From: Alphaproteobacteria bacterium
Lineage (GTDB): Bacteria; Pseudomonadota; Alphaproteobacteria; Paracaedibacterales; CAIULA01
Length of the DNA stretch: 33,100 bases
Assembly (NCBI GenBank): GCA_947475175.1
Contig: CANJLN010000011.1
Span: 1 to 33,100 of the forward strand
Direction of reading: 5' to 3'
The translations under genes and the position numbers were made by a program. A model generated the notes under the pieces. The model saw nothing but the letters and a program-made list of their open reading frames with translations. It searched no databases and had not been told where the DNA came from. This document shows positions 9,546 to 17,297 of the stretch, piece after piece; position 1 is the first letter of the stretch, and each line of letters begins with the position of its first letter.

Positions 9546-11504
9546 ATGCGTATTCTTTTTTTGTGTCTAACCTTCTTTATCAACATCCAAGTTTTTGCAA
9601 GCACAGCTGATACAACTGCTCTTCATGATAAAATCATAAAAGAACTCATTCCTGACAGTTTTCAAGATGTACAAGCAATTGATAGCTCTGTTCATGCTCA
9701 ACTATTAGGTTTCATGCTGTCCAATCCAAAGATTGTGTCAGCATTAGAACAACTAAAATCTTTTAACAATGATACATTTTCTCTAGATAATTTAATTCAC
9801 AGCTCTGATCCAAATATCGCCAAAGCAGCCGCTTATCTAAGGCGTTTTTATTTGTATGTGATTTATTCTCATCCCATCTTTTCAGTCATAACGGGCTATG
9901 TTCCTCCTAAGATCGTCATAAATAAAACGGATCAAACCTATCCTGAAAGTCACATCCAGTTAAAAGAAAATGAGCTGAAATTTGACGGAGATGAAATTGA
10001 TTATTTGGTCATTGGCAGTGGCCCTGCTGGAAGTTTAATCGCATCGCAGTTAGCACAAACGAAAAAAATCCTATTAATAGATGCTGGACCCTTTGTTAAG
10101 CCGGGAAGCGTTAGTACAGAATATGACACTGAATTAATGGAGTCTTTGAACCAACGGCATACACTATCAGGCGGCATTGCTATTCGAAATGGCAGAGCCA
10201 TTGGCGGAGGGACAACGGTTAACATTGATTTAGCCTTTTCGCCTGAGTTGCCTTCTATCAGAGAAGCTCTAAACCGATGGATTAAAGAAGGACGTCTTCA
10301 TCCCAATTTTGCTCCTGAAGTTGACAAAGCTTATGCATGGGTCAAGAAAACCATTGGCACAAGAACAGTTAATTACGACGAAGTTAATCTCAATAACAGA
10401 TTACTGTTAAAGGGTTCTCCAACAGCAAGACCTTATGAATTGAATGCTAAAGTGCCAACAGGTCTACGAGGGGAGATTCTTAAAATATCGGCCGTTGATG
10501 CCTTTTTGTGGCCGGCCATGACTAAACACTCTGAAACATTACAGGTCATTCCCAATCTACAGGTCGTTGACCTAAAACAAGAAAACAACAAAATTTCTGA
10601 AGTAACTGTCAAACCGACTGCAGCTATTGAAAAAGAATATATATTTAAAGATCCTCACAATTTACAACTGGATCCAACCAAAACCTATAAAATTCGAGCA
10701 AAAGATGTCATCTTATGCGCAGGTTCTTTGGGATCGCCTGAAATTTTATTAAGATCAAATATTCCCAATTCCAACATAGGTAGAGGCCTCGTGATGCACC
10801 CATCCATTGGCATTTTGGGTATGTTTAATCAACCTATCTGCAATATGGATGGTTTACTTGCTTCTGTGTATGCAACATCTGCCCCCTTATCAGACGGATA
10901 TTTTTTCGAATCCATGTCAGCCGATCCCAGTTTCATAGCCTCGATTCACCCAGGCACAAAAGAACATATCGCACAGAATCTTGCGTGTTTTCTTTATGTC
11001 GGCGGGTTTGGTGTTATGTTGGTTGATTCGGTATCAAACGACAACCGTGTCTTTGTAGATTCCAATGGTCAAGTCCAAGTTGATTACAATCTCTCAAAAG
11101 CTGACATGAAACGCTTTAGAAAAGCCATTTTAGAGGGCATTAAGATTTTGTTTGAACGGGGTGCCCTAGAGGTTTTCATCCCATCGATGGAACGTATTTA
11201 TAAAGACCCATTAAGCAGACGTTTTACATCTTACAAAGAAGCTAAAAAAGCAATTAGAAAGCTGAAATTCAAAGAAAACTTAACCGTGTTGTCTTCAGCT
11301 CATATGCAGGCAACGAACAAGATGGGAAGTGATTATAGATCTTCTGTTGTCTCCCTTGATTTCAAAGTGTGGAATCAAAAAACCGCTCAGGAATTCAGCA
11401 ACCTTTACGTGGTTGATAGCAGCATCTTTCCAACATCAATTGGCGCTAACCCGATGCAATCGATTTATACCTTTGCCAAGATTTTTGTGGATCGGTTGCG
11501 TTAG
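9546..11504 (+). CDS. GMC-family FAD-dependent oxidoreductase with signal peptide
   Basis: Members of the GMC (glucose-methanol-choline) family oxidise alcohols using FAD. The ADP-binding motif is 'DYLVIGSGPAGSLIASQLA' about 150 residues in, followed by 'GRAIGGGTTVNIDLAF', 'CAGSLGSPEILLRS', and the C-terminal domain motif 'LYVVDSSIFPTSIGANPM'. The first 19 residues (MRILFLCLTFFINIQVFAS) look like a Sec signal peptide; there is no twin-arginine. Between it and the FAD domain is an extension of roughly 130 residues with no motif I recognise. The ATG at 9546 is chosen because AAGGAG (9534-9539) lies six bases before it. It follows nuoI by 16 bases and is probably cotranscribed with nuo. The substrate is unknown and a functional link to complex I is not shown. 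Confidence 0.88.
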   Translation: MRILFLCLTFFINIQVFASTADTTALHDKIIKELIPDSFQDVQAIDSSVHAQLLGFMLSNPKIVSALEQLKSFNNDTFSLDNLIHSSDPNIAKAAAYLRRFYLYVIYSHPIFSVITGYVPPKIVINKTDQTYPESHIQLKENELKFDGDEIDYLVIGSGPAGSLIASQLAQTKKILLIDAGPFVKPGSVSTEYDTELMESLNQRHTLSGGIAIRNGRAIGGGTTVNIDLAFSPELPSIREALNRWIKEGRLHPNFAPEVDKAYAWVKKTIGTRTVNYDEVNLNNRLLLKGSPTARPYELNAKVPTGLRGEILKISAVDAFLWPAMTKHSETLQVIPNLQVVDLKQENNKISEVTVKPTAAIEKEYIFKDPHNLQLDPTKTYKIRAKDVILCAGSLGSPEILLRSNIPNSNIGRGLVMHPSIGILGMFNQPICNMDGLLASVYATSAPLSDGYFFESMSADPSFIASIHPGTKEHIAQNLACFLYVGGFGVMLVDSVSNDNRVFVDSNGQVQVDYNLSKADMKRFRKAILEGIKILFERGALEVFIPSMERIYKDPLSRRFTSYKEAKKAIRKLKFKENLTVLSSAHMQATNKMGSDYRSSVVSLDFKVWNQKTAQEFSNLYVVDSSIFPTSIGANPMQSIYTFAKIFVDRLR

Positions 11505-11510
11505 CACACA

Positions 11511-11620
11511 TTGTCATTCTCTCAAATATTCCGAGAATCTTAAGATCCTCGGAACAAGTCCGAGGATGACAGTGGAGATGAAAAGATGACACAGTGGAGA
11601 CGAAAAGATGACAGGGACGC
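11511..11620. repeat. Family A repeat pair with amplified tail
   Basis: A good family A unit (11544-11573) contains the hairpin TCCTCGGA-ACAAG-TCCGAGGA and ends in GATGACA. It abuts a degenerate inverted copy on its left, making a near-perfect palindrome at 11529-11554. After it, the GATGACA tail is repeated with similar spacers at 11565, 11585 and 11607. There is no T tract, so it is not a standard intrinsic terminator, although it lies between the convergent ends of the GMC gene and the next gene. Confidence 0.8.
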
Positions 11621-11626
11621 CATATT

Positions 11627-12805
11627 CTAAGAAGATTTCCGTTGACCCACGCTCGTCGTAACCAAATAAAGTGCCTGCCCCATATCAGCCATCGTTTCGA
11701 TAAGCCCAGCGTTGATAGTTTCACCTGACTGATAAACCTCTTCCATCAAAGGAGCCAAAAGCTGAGCGTATACATTCACCCAAGGATGATTGTACCAAAT
11801 CATTTTATAATTTTCTTGCTTGTATAAAGATGGGTTGAATTTCTTTAGGTATAAAGCTTGCCCCCAAACAACTGCTAAGGGCTCTTCCAGAATTTTAAGT
11901 TTTTCTACTTTCCCGGCACCCTTAAATTTCTCCAAAAACACCTTTGTCATCATTTGTTTTTGTTCCTGTGATTGACGCGCAGAGATGGTGTGAATGATTT
12001 CATGCACAATCACATCTGGGCCTGGAACTTTCTCAATTGGTGTATCAGGATGACACTGCATGATCAAAAAATCCCCTGCTGGAAAAGCATTGGTCTCTTT
12101 TCCTAAGGGTGCCCAAACATAGAGGACTGTATAATTTTCACCCAGTTTAGATTGATAAAAAAGAGCGACTTTTTTTAAATAGCTCACCAGTTTCTGATCC
12201 TGCATAGGGGCAGAAAAATCTTTTGCAACTTTAACGAGCTTCTTGCTTTCCTCTAGAATCGGTTGGTATTTTTTCTCAAAATGCTGATAAAATTCTTGAA
12301 GGAATTTCACCTCATCAGGCGTTAATAATCCTGATAGCTTATTAAAAGCCTCTTCTAAAGTTTCAGAAGAATAGAAAATTTTCCCCAATGGATCTTCTGT
12401 TAAAGCTTCAGTTTCCACAAACAAACCGGACTTAGCTTTAGTTACATCTGTGACGTTAGACTCTGGATTAACAAAATACTTTTCTCTCAGTTTTTTGTAC
12501 TGCGCAAAGTAGTTTTTGTCTTCTTTACTTAAAGGGTATTTTTCTCTCCAGTAATTTTTATAAGAAACTTTACAGAAATCTTTTTTCCATTCGCTCGCCT
12601 GGTCCATGACGGTAAAAACGTTAGCTGTTTCTTTGTATGCAACTTTGATGGAAAAATCCGTGCCCATTTTCAAAGACACCCCCATGACAAGACTAATCAA
12701 CATAATCACGCCAATGCTATAGAAGATGAAATGGTGATAGTGAGGTTCTGAGGCACGAAGACGTTTTATTATGTATTTTTTGATTGTTTCTAAAGATGTT
12801 TTCAT
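11627..12805 (-). CDS. Membrane-anchored putative zinc metallopeptidase (HEIIH)
   Basis: I do not recognise the family. The 392-residue protein has a short basic cytoplasmic N-terminus, one transmembrane helix at about residues 25-46 (FIFYSIGVIMLISLVMGV), and a large domain that should face the periplasm. His268-Glu269-Ile-Ile-His272 is a good HEXXH zinc-site motif, preceded by 'PDVIV' as in many such helices. Glu307 or Glu308 in 'LEEPLAVVWGQ', about 35 residues later, could be the third ligand of a gluzincin-type site. The middle is charged and helical. It is convergent with the nuo/GMC block. A peptidase function is inferred from the motif alone; a degenerate or non-catalytic relative is possible. 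The start ATG has no clear Shine-Dalgarno. Confidence 0.65.
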   Translation of the reverse strand: MKTSLETIKKYIIKRLRASEPHYHHFIFYSIGVIMLISLVMGVSLKMGTDFSIKVAYKETANVFTVMDQASEWKKDFCKVSYKNYWREKYPLSKEDKNYFAQYKKLREKYFVNPESNVTDVTKAKSGLFVETEALTEDPLGKIFYSSETLEEAFNKLSGLLTPDEVKFLQEFYQHFEKKYQPILEESKKLVKVAKDFSAPMQDQKLVSYLKKVALFYQSKLGENYTVLYVWAPLGKETNAFPAGDFLIMQCHPDTPIEKVPGPDVIVHEIIHTISARQSQEQKQMMTKVFLEKFKGAGKVEKLKILEEPLAVVWGQALYLKKFNPSLYKQENYKMIWYNHPWVNVYAQLLAPLMEEVYQSGETINAGLIETMADMGQALYLVTTSVGQRKSS

Positions 12806-12985
12806 GTTTTTAGCCTATCATTTAGCATTGTGGATAAAGATACGGAATTTCTGCAGAAGAGTCTATACCCAGCAAACTTCGATCATGTCTCAGGGCAACC
12901 TCATTAAAAAATAGCGTCCTTTAATTTTGACGGTAACTGTAAAAAGATAACCTTACGTAACTATTGTTGATTTTTTAACAAGATA

Positions 12986-13014
12986 TTAACTTTTTAATGC
13001 TAATTTAACATTAT
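12986..13014 (+). promoter_or_regulatory. Candidate promoter of an orphan small RNA
   Basis: TTAACT (12986-12991) and CATTAT (13009-13014) are separated by 17 bases, each matching four of six consensus positions. Alone this would be weak in AT-rich DNA. It gains support because the sequence turns GC-rich right after it and ends at a strong plus-strand terminator about 100 bases later. Confidence 0.35.
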
Positions 13015-13019
13015 GAGGG

Positions 13020-13157
13020 CGCGTTTATGGTGGAGACATCGGCTAGGTGTGGCTGGTGGACAATACCGAGTGAGCTTTGTTAAAAGTTTGCTTCCTTTCC
13101 CTCGGGGCCTAGCAGTGTATGCAATTGAACCGTACGATTCGATCGTATACATTTTTT
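13020..13157 (+). ncRNA. Candidate structured small RNA, about 138 nt
   Basis: This segment is GC-richer than its surroundings and holds nested complementary pieces: GCTAGG (13042-13047) with CCTAGC (13108-13113), and inside it CCGAG (13066-13070) with CTCGG (13101-13105). It ends in an intrinsic terminator. No plus-strand protein gene lies between 11504 and the terminator, so the terminator needs some other transcript. I compared it by memory with tmRNA, SRP RNA, RNase P RNA and common riboswitches and saw none of their signatures. A 6S-like RNA cannot be ruled out by length and shape. Identity unknown. Confidence 0.45.
13116..13157 (+). terminator. Intrinsic terminator of the candidate small RNA
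   Basis: A 14-pair stem (13116-13129 with 13138-13151; two wobbles, one mismatch) with an eight-base loop is followed at once by six T residues (13152-13157). No A tract precedes the left arm, so it acts on the plus strand. The nearest upstream gene is on the other strand. Confidence 0.75.
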
Positions 13158-13510
13158 GAGGTGCTGAGAAGCACTGATAACTTTTGATTTGACGTTTTTT
13201 AAACGATTAAACAAGAGGTCGGGTGAGTATTGTCTAGTGGCGTGAGGAGGCGGAGGCAAAGCACTTTTCGGGTCGTACGGAGGCCCATCAGACGGTCAAC
13301 TATGACCAAAATCTGAAAAATTCACTTCCAATTATTTTATAAAATCAACTTATCATAAAATCTAAAAAATGCTTTCTGTTTTTATACTAGATTCCACAAA
13401 TAGCAAGAAGCTGAATTGTATTTCACAAATTAAGTCATTTTTTATCTTTTAAGTGTATGATCAAGAGAATAACGAATACGAAACATAAAAAGCACCACAA
13501 GAGAGGCCCA

Positions 13511-14683
13511 ATGTTTTTAGCACGACTCTTTATCCTAATCGCTATCATTCAAGGTGTTTCTGCCCAAGATCAGCAAAAATCAAAGACTGTGTCTGTTGAT
13601 GATTCAGCTACTAAAGCGCTCATTTTAAGTGCTGCAGCTGCTAGTGATGAAAAAAAAATAGACCAACCTCAAAAAGTTTTAAACGAGGCTGAAGCTGAAA
13701 ATTTAGTAGAACTGCTAGAAGACTCAGGCAAGCGACAGAAATTCATTTCAGGTCTGAAGAAAGTTATAACGAGAAAAGATAAAGGTCTTTCTCCGGAGGG
13801 GATATTCTCCTCCGCCTTAGAATGGGTTCAGGTTGAAAATCTAACATTTGTGGTAGTTGCGATTTTACGCATCAGTTTTATTATTCTTGGATTTTGCATG
13901 CTCTGGCACTCGCTTAATAAATTTGTTGATTACTACGCTAAAAGAATTCCTGTGGTGAAACGTGTTGGTCTTAACAGCAAAGAAGGGGCTGCTGTTTTCA
14001 AAACGGTTGCTCCTATTATTCGCTCTACGTTTCATTGGATCCTTATCTTTCTTGGGACTCTTTTGGTTTTGAGCGAAATGAACATTAATATTATGCCTAT
14101 TATCTATAGCTTTAGCGTGATTACTTTAGCTGTTAGTCTTGGTTCAGCAACACTGGTTAAAGATATTATTAATGGCATCATGATGTTATTCGAAGGGAAT
14201 ATGGCCGTTGGAGACGTTGTCATTATTGGCAGCCATGCGGGTATTGTTGAAACTATTTCGCTTCGGTGTGTGCATTTACGCCATGGAACGGGAGAATTGC
14301 AAACAATCCCTTTCTCAGAGGTAAGCGATGTGATTAATTGCACACGTGACTATAACGTCGCTGATATTAGGTTTATTGTTGATTACCAAGCCGACCTTAA
14401 AGTCGTCGATAAGGCGCTTTTGGCTGTTTATGATTTATTGAAAAAGGATGCAAAATTCAAGAGTTACATCATGGGTGATTTGAATATTTATGGCGTCAGT
14501 GAACTGAATGAAAAAGGGGCTACGGTTCACGCTGGCATTAAAATTATTCCTGATCCCAAAAAGCTTTTCTTGAATGAATTTAACAGGCTTCTTTTATTGG
14601 AATTGCAAAACCGCCAGGTTCCCTTTCCGATGACAATGATTCTCGCATCTGATACAAAAGATCCAAAGCTTGCCGAGGCGTAA
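13511..14683 (+). CDS. MscS-family mechanosensitive ion channel
   Basis: MscS channels open under membrane tension to release solutes during osmotic downshock. A hydrophobic start (MFLARLFILIAIIQGVSA) looks like a signal peptide. A charged stretch follows, then membrane helices at about 'FVVVAILRISFIILGFCMLW' and 'WILIFLGTLLVLSEM'. The pore helix and its continuation 'AVSLGSATLVKDIINGIMML' lead into the beta domain 'GDVVIIGSHAGIVETISLRC'. The cytoplasmic vestibule follows. ATG 13511 has GAGAGG four bases upstream; an in-frame ATG at 13457 would add 18 basic residues but has no ribosome-binding site, so the longer form is possible but less likely. Its last 104 bases overlap the end of mutS on the other strand. 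Confidence 0.88.
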   Translation: MFLARLFILIAIIQGVSAQDQQKSKTVSVDDSATKALILSAAAASDEKKIDQPQKVLNEAEAENLVELLEDSGKRQKFISGLKKVITRKDKGLSPEGIFSSALEWVQVENLTFVVVAILRISFIILGFCMLWHSLNKFVDYYAKRIPVVKRVGLNSKEGAAVFKTVAPIIRSTFHWILIFLGTLLVLSEMNINIMPIIYSFSVITLAVSLGSATLVKDIINGIMMLFEGNMAVGDVVIIGSHAGIVETISLRCVHLRHGTGELQTIPFSEVSDVINCTRDYNVADIRFIVDYQADLKVVDKALLAVYDLLKKDAKFKSYIMGDLNIYGVSELNEKGATVHAGIKIIPDPKKLFLNEFNRLLLLELQNRQVPFPMTMILASDTKDPKLAEA

Positions 14684-17240
14684 GCTGATCCAGATCTTGG
14701 GCTCTTAAAAGCTGTTCAACTTTGGAATTCTTAGAAGGAATTGGTGCTGCCTTGGCCATTGGCAATGTGAGCTGTCTTTTGTTGGATGGCTGTTGTTTTT
14801 CAAAATGCACTAACAATTCGTCGGCTCGTTTGACAACATCAATCGGCAAACCTGCAAAAGCAGCGACGTGAACACCATAAGATTTGTCAGCACACCCTGG
14901 AATGACCTGGTGAAGGAAAATAACTTTTTCTTGCCATTCATGGATTTTCATCGTTAAGCATGCCATGTGCGGCAAATCATCCGCAAGACGCGTTAATTCA
15001 TGATAATGGGTTGCAAACATGGTGCGGCATTGATTGGTGTTATAAAGAGCTTCGGTGACAGCCCAAGCAATGGCAAGTCCATCATAAGTTGCTGTCCCGC
15101 GACCAATTTCATCCAAAATCACAAAGGAACGTTTGGTTGCTTGATGCAAAATGATAGCCGTTTCAACCATCTCAACCATAAATGTCGATCGACCTGATGC
15201 CAAATCATCTGATGCCCCAACACGGCTAAAGACACGATCGACAATCCCAATATGTGCTTTTTCAGCCGGTACATAAGACCCCATTTGCGCCATAATCGTG
15301 ATCAATGCATTTTGTCTGAGGTATGTACTTTTACCCGCCATGTTGGGCCCTGTTAACAGCAATATGTGGCGGTTTTCTTTCATCTCACAATCATTGGCAA
15401 CAAAAGGTGTTTCGCTGATAAGCAGTTGGGAGACGGTTGGATGACGCCCGCTTTTAATTGAAAATATCAGACTGTTGTCGACTTTTGGTCTTGCATATCC
15501 ATGCTTTTCAGCCAACTCTGCCAAGGCTGAACTCATATCAAATCGAGCAAGAGCTTGGCAAAGCCTGATCAGAAGGTCATAGTGTCCGTTGACTTGATCA
15601 ATAAGCTGTTCAAATAAGTTTAATTCTAGAGTCAGCGCTTGAGACGCAGCACTTTCTATTTCCCTTGCAAGCTCGGCCAATTCAACCGTGGTATACCGCA
15701 CGCTAGAGGCCAAGGTTTGCCTATGGATAAAGTCAGTGGTAACTTTGGGAGCATGACTCGGGCTGATATCAATGTGATACCCTAAAATATGATTGTGTCT
15801 GATTTTGAGGTTGGAAATCCCAGTCTTTTGGATATAGGTCTGCTGTAACTGATGGGTCAACTCACGACTGTTATCACGAAGCTTTTGAAAGTGGTCTAAC
15901 TCAGTGTTATAGCCAGATGCAATAAACCCACCATCACGGGCAAACAAAGGAAGCTCATCTTTCAAAGCTTGGTTTAAAAGAGCATAAAGATCTTCGTGAC
16001 CGTTTAAGGCATCAATCCATTGTGGAAATGAGGTGCTCTTTCCTTGCCATAGGTCTTTCAAAATCAGCGTTTGAGATAATCCCTGACGTAACGCTCCCAA
16101 ATCTCTCGGGCTGCCTCGTCCCATGCATAAACGTGATAAAGATCGTTCCATATCAGGACAGAGCTTTAATAATTCACGCACCTTTTGTCTCAGATCAACA
16201 TGGCTGACAAAAAAGGTTACCTGATCAAGGCGTTTATTGATCGACTGATCGTTCAATAAAGGAGCTGATAGACGATGCATCAAAAGCCTGGATCCTGCCG
16301 CGGTTACGGTTTGATCCATGCAAGCCAAAAGACTGCCTTTGTAATCACCACTTTGAGCACGTGTTAATTCTAAGCTTCGTCTTGTGGCAGGATCGATTGT
16401 TAAAAACATTTGCTCACGGATGACTTGCGGTCTTTGCAAATGCTTTAAATGCTGTTTTTGGGTGATGTAAAGATAATCAACGGCTGCTCCTGCAGCCCTT
16501 AATTCCGCTTCATTCAAATCACCAAAAGCATCTAGCGTTTTGATGGTATATAAATCCTCTAATCTCTTTCGGCCATTTTCCAAATCAAAGCGTGCTTGGG
16601 GCAGTGGGCTGAGCTGTTTTTTCCACGGACCAAAGGCATCATAAAGCTCAGGATTTTGAAGCAAAGGATCAGATACCACAATCTCAGCGGGATCGAGTCT
16701 GCCCAAAATAGCAGCTAAGTTTTGAGGAGATGTTGATTCAACAGTGAAATAGCCCGTTGAGACATCAACAGATGCCACACCAATTTGACCTTTGGTGATG
16801 GGTGATAAGGTGACTAAAAAGTTATGACGTTTGGCGGGTAATAACCCATCCTCTGTTATGGTACCTGGCGTTATGATGCGGATGACATCCCGTTGTAATG
16901 GCCCTTTGGCACCACGTTTTTTGGCTTCCTCCGGACTTTCCAGCTGTTCACAAACGGCTACCTTGTGACCTTTTTGAATCAGTTTTGCTAAATACAACTC
17001 GTGCGAGTGAACCGGCACGCCACACATAGGGATGTCTTCACCCTCTTGCTTGCCACGTTTGGTTAAAGTGATTTCAAGATCAGCAGCTGCAATGATAGCA
17101 TCATGGTAAAACAACTCATAAAAATCTCCCATCCGATAAAACAATAAATAATCGGAATGGCGATTTTTTACTTCCCAGTATTGCTGCATCATAGGGGTAG
17201 TTGTTGCTGGTTTGGTCTCAGTTTCCATCATTGTGTTCAT
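14580..17240 (-). CDS. mutS: DNA mismatch repair ATPase MutS
   Basis: MutS binds mismatches and starts mismatch repair with MutL. Phe40-Tyr41-Glu42 in 'RMGDFYELF' is the mismatch-contacting F-x-E motif. Near the C-terminus are the P-loop 'GPNMAGKST', Walker B 'FVILDEIGRGT' with the signature 'ATYDGLAIAWA', and 'ATHYHEL'. 886 residues is full length. After the conserved end 'LTPRQALDLLYQM' come about 20 extra residues encoded opposite the conserved 3' end of the MscS gene, so the tail is probably not functional. Start candidates are the Met codons at 17240, 17231 and 17228; no Shine-Dalgarno helps choose. It lies 57 bases after tlyC on the same strand and may be transcribed with it. Confidence 0.97.
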   Translation of the reverse strand: MNTMMETETKPATTTPMMQQYWEVKNRHSDYLLFYRMGDFYELFYHDAIIAAADLEITLTKRGKQEGEDIPMCGVPVHSHELYLAKLIQKGHKVAVCEQLESPEEAKKRGAKGPLQRDVIRIITPGTITEDGLLPAKRHNFLVTLSPITKGQIGVASVDVSTGYFTVESTSPQNLAAILGRLDPAEIVVSDPLLQNPELYDAFGPWKKQLSPLPQARFDLENGRKRLEDLYTIKTLDAFGDLNEAELRAAGAAVDYLYITQKQHLKHLQRPQVIREQMFLTIDPATRRSLELTRAQSGDYKGSLLACMDQTVTAAGSRLLMHRLSAPLLNDQSINKRLDQVTFFVSHVDLRQKVRELLKLCPDMERSLSRLCMGRGSPRDLGALRQGLSQTLILKDLWQGKSTSFPQWIDALNGHEDLYALLNQALKDELPLFARDGGFIASGYNTELDHFQKLRDNSRELTHQLQQTYIQKTGISNLKIRHNHILGYHIDISPSHAPKVTTDFIHRQTLASSVRYTTVELAELAREIESAASQALTLELNLFEQLIDQVNGHYDLLIRLCQALARFDMSSALAELAEKHGYARPKVDNSLIFSIKSGRHPTVSQLLISETPFVANDCEMKENRHILLLTGPNMAGKSTYLRQNALITIMAQMGSYVPAEKAHIGIVDRVFSRVGASDDLASGRSTFMVEMVETAIILHQATKRSFVILDEIGRGTATYDGLAIAWAVTEALYNTNQCRTMFATHYHELTRLADDLPHMACLTMKIHEWQEKVIFLHQVIPGCADKSYGVHVAAFAGLPIDVVKRADELLVHFEKQQPSNKRQLTLPMAKAAPIPSKNSKVEQLLRAQDLDQLTPRQALDLLYQMRESLSSEREPGGFAIPIKEAC

Positions 17241-17297
17241 TAAAAGTATTTGTTATTTATTTCTAGCATACTTAATTTAAACTTCGACAGAAGAAAC

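Larger units (their letters stand above)
12806..13510. other. Long intergenic region with RNA-like structures
   Basis: About 700 bases with no supported protein gene. The left half holds the candidate small RNA listed separately. To its right are more short structures: GTGCT-GAGA-AGCAC (13161-13174), CGTTT/AAACG (13193-13205) and GGTCA-ACTA-TGACC (13294-13307). A locally GC-rich stretch with repeated GGAGGC lies near 13245-13285. The final 180 bases are very AT-rich and contain TATACT (13383-13388), a possible -10 for the MscS gene without a clear -35. Confidence 0.5.

Noticed and set aside
11529-11554. Palindrome after the GMC gene as an intrinsic terminator
   Set aside because: It is a junction of two family A units with no following T tract and almost no loop, so standard termination is not supported.
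11446-11724. Open minus-strand frame across the end of the GMC gene
   Set aside because: It is antisense to conserved GMC and HEIIH coding ends and contains a family A repeat; no independent coding evidence.
13015-13160. Known housekeeping RNAs (tmRNA, SRP RNA, RNase P RNA, cobalamin or TPP riboswitch)
   Set aside because: None of the sequence signatures I know for these is present, so it is left as an unidentified small RNA candidate.
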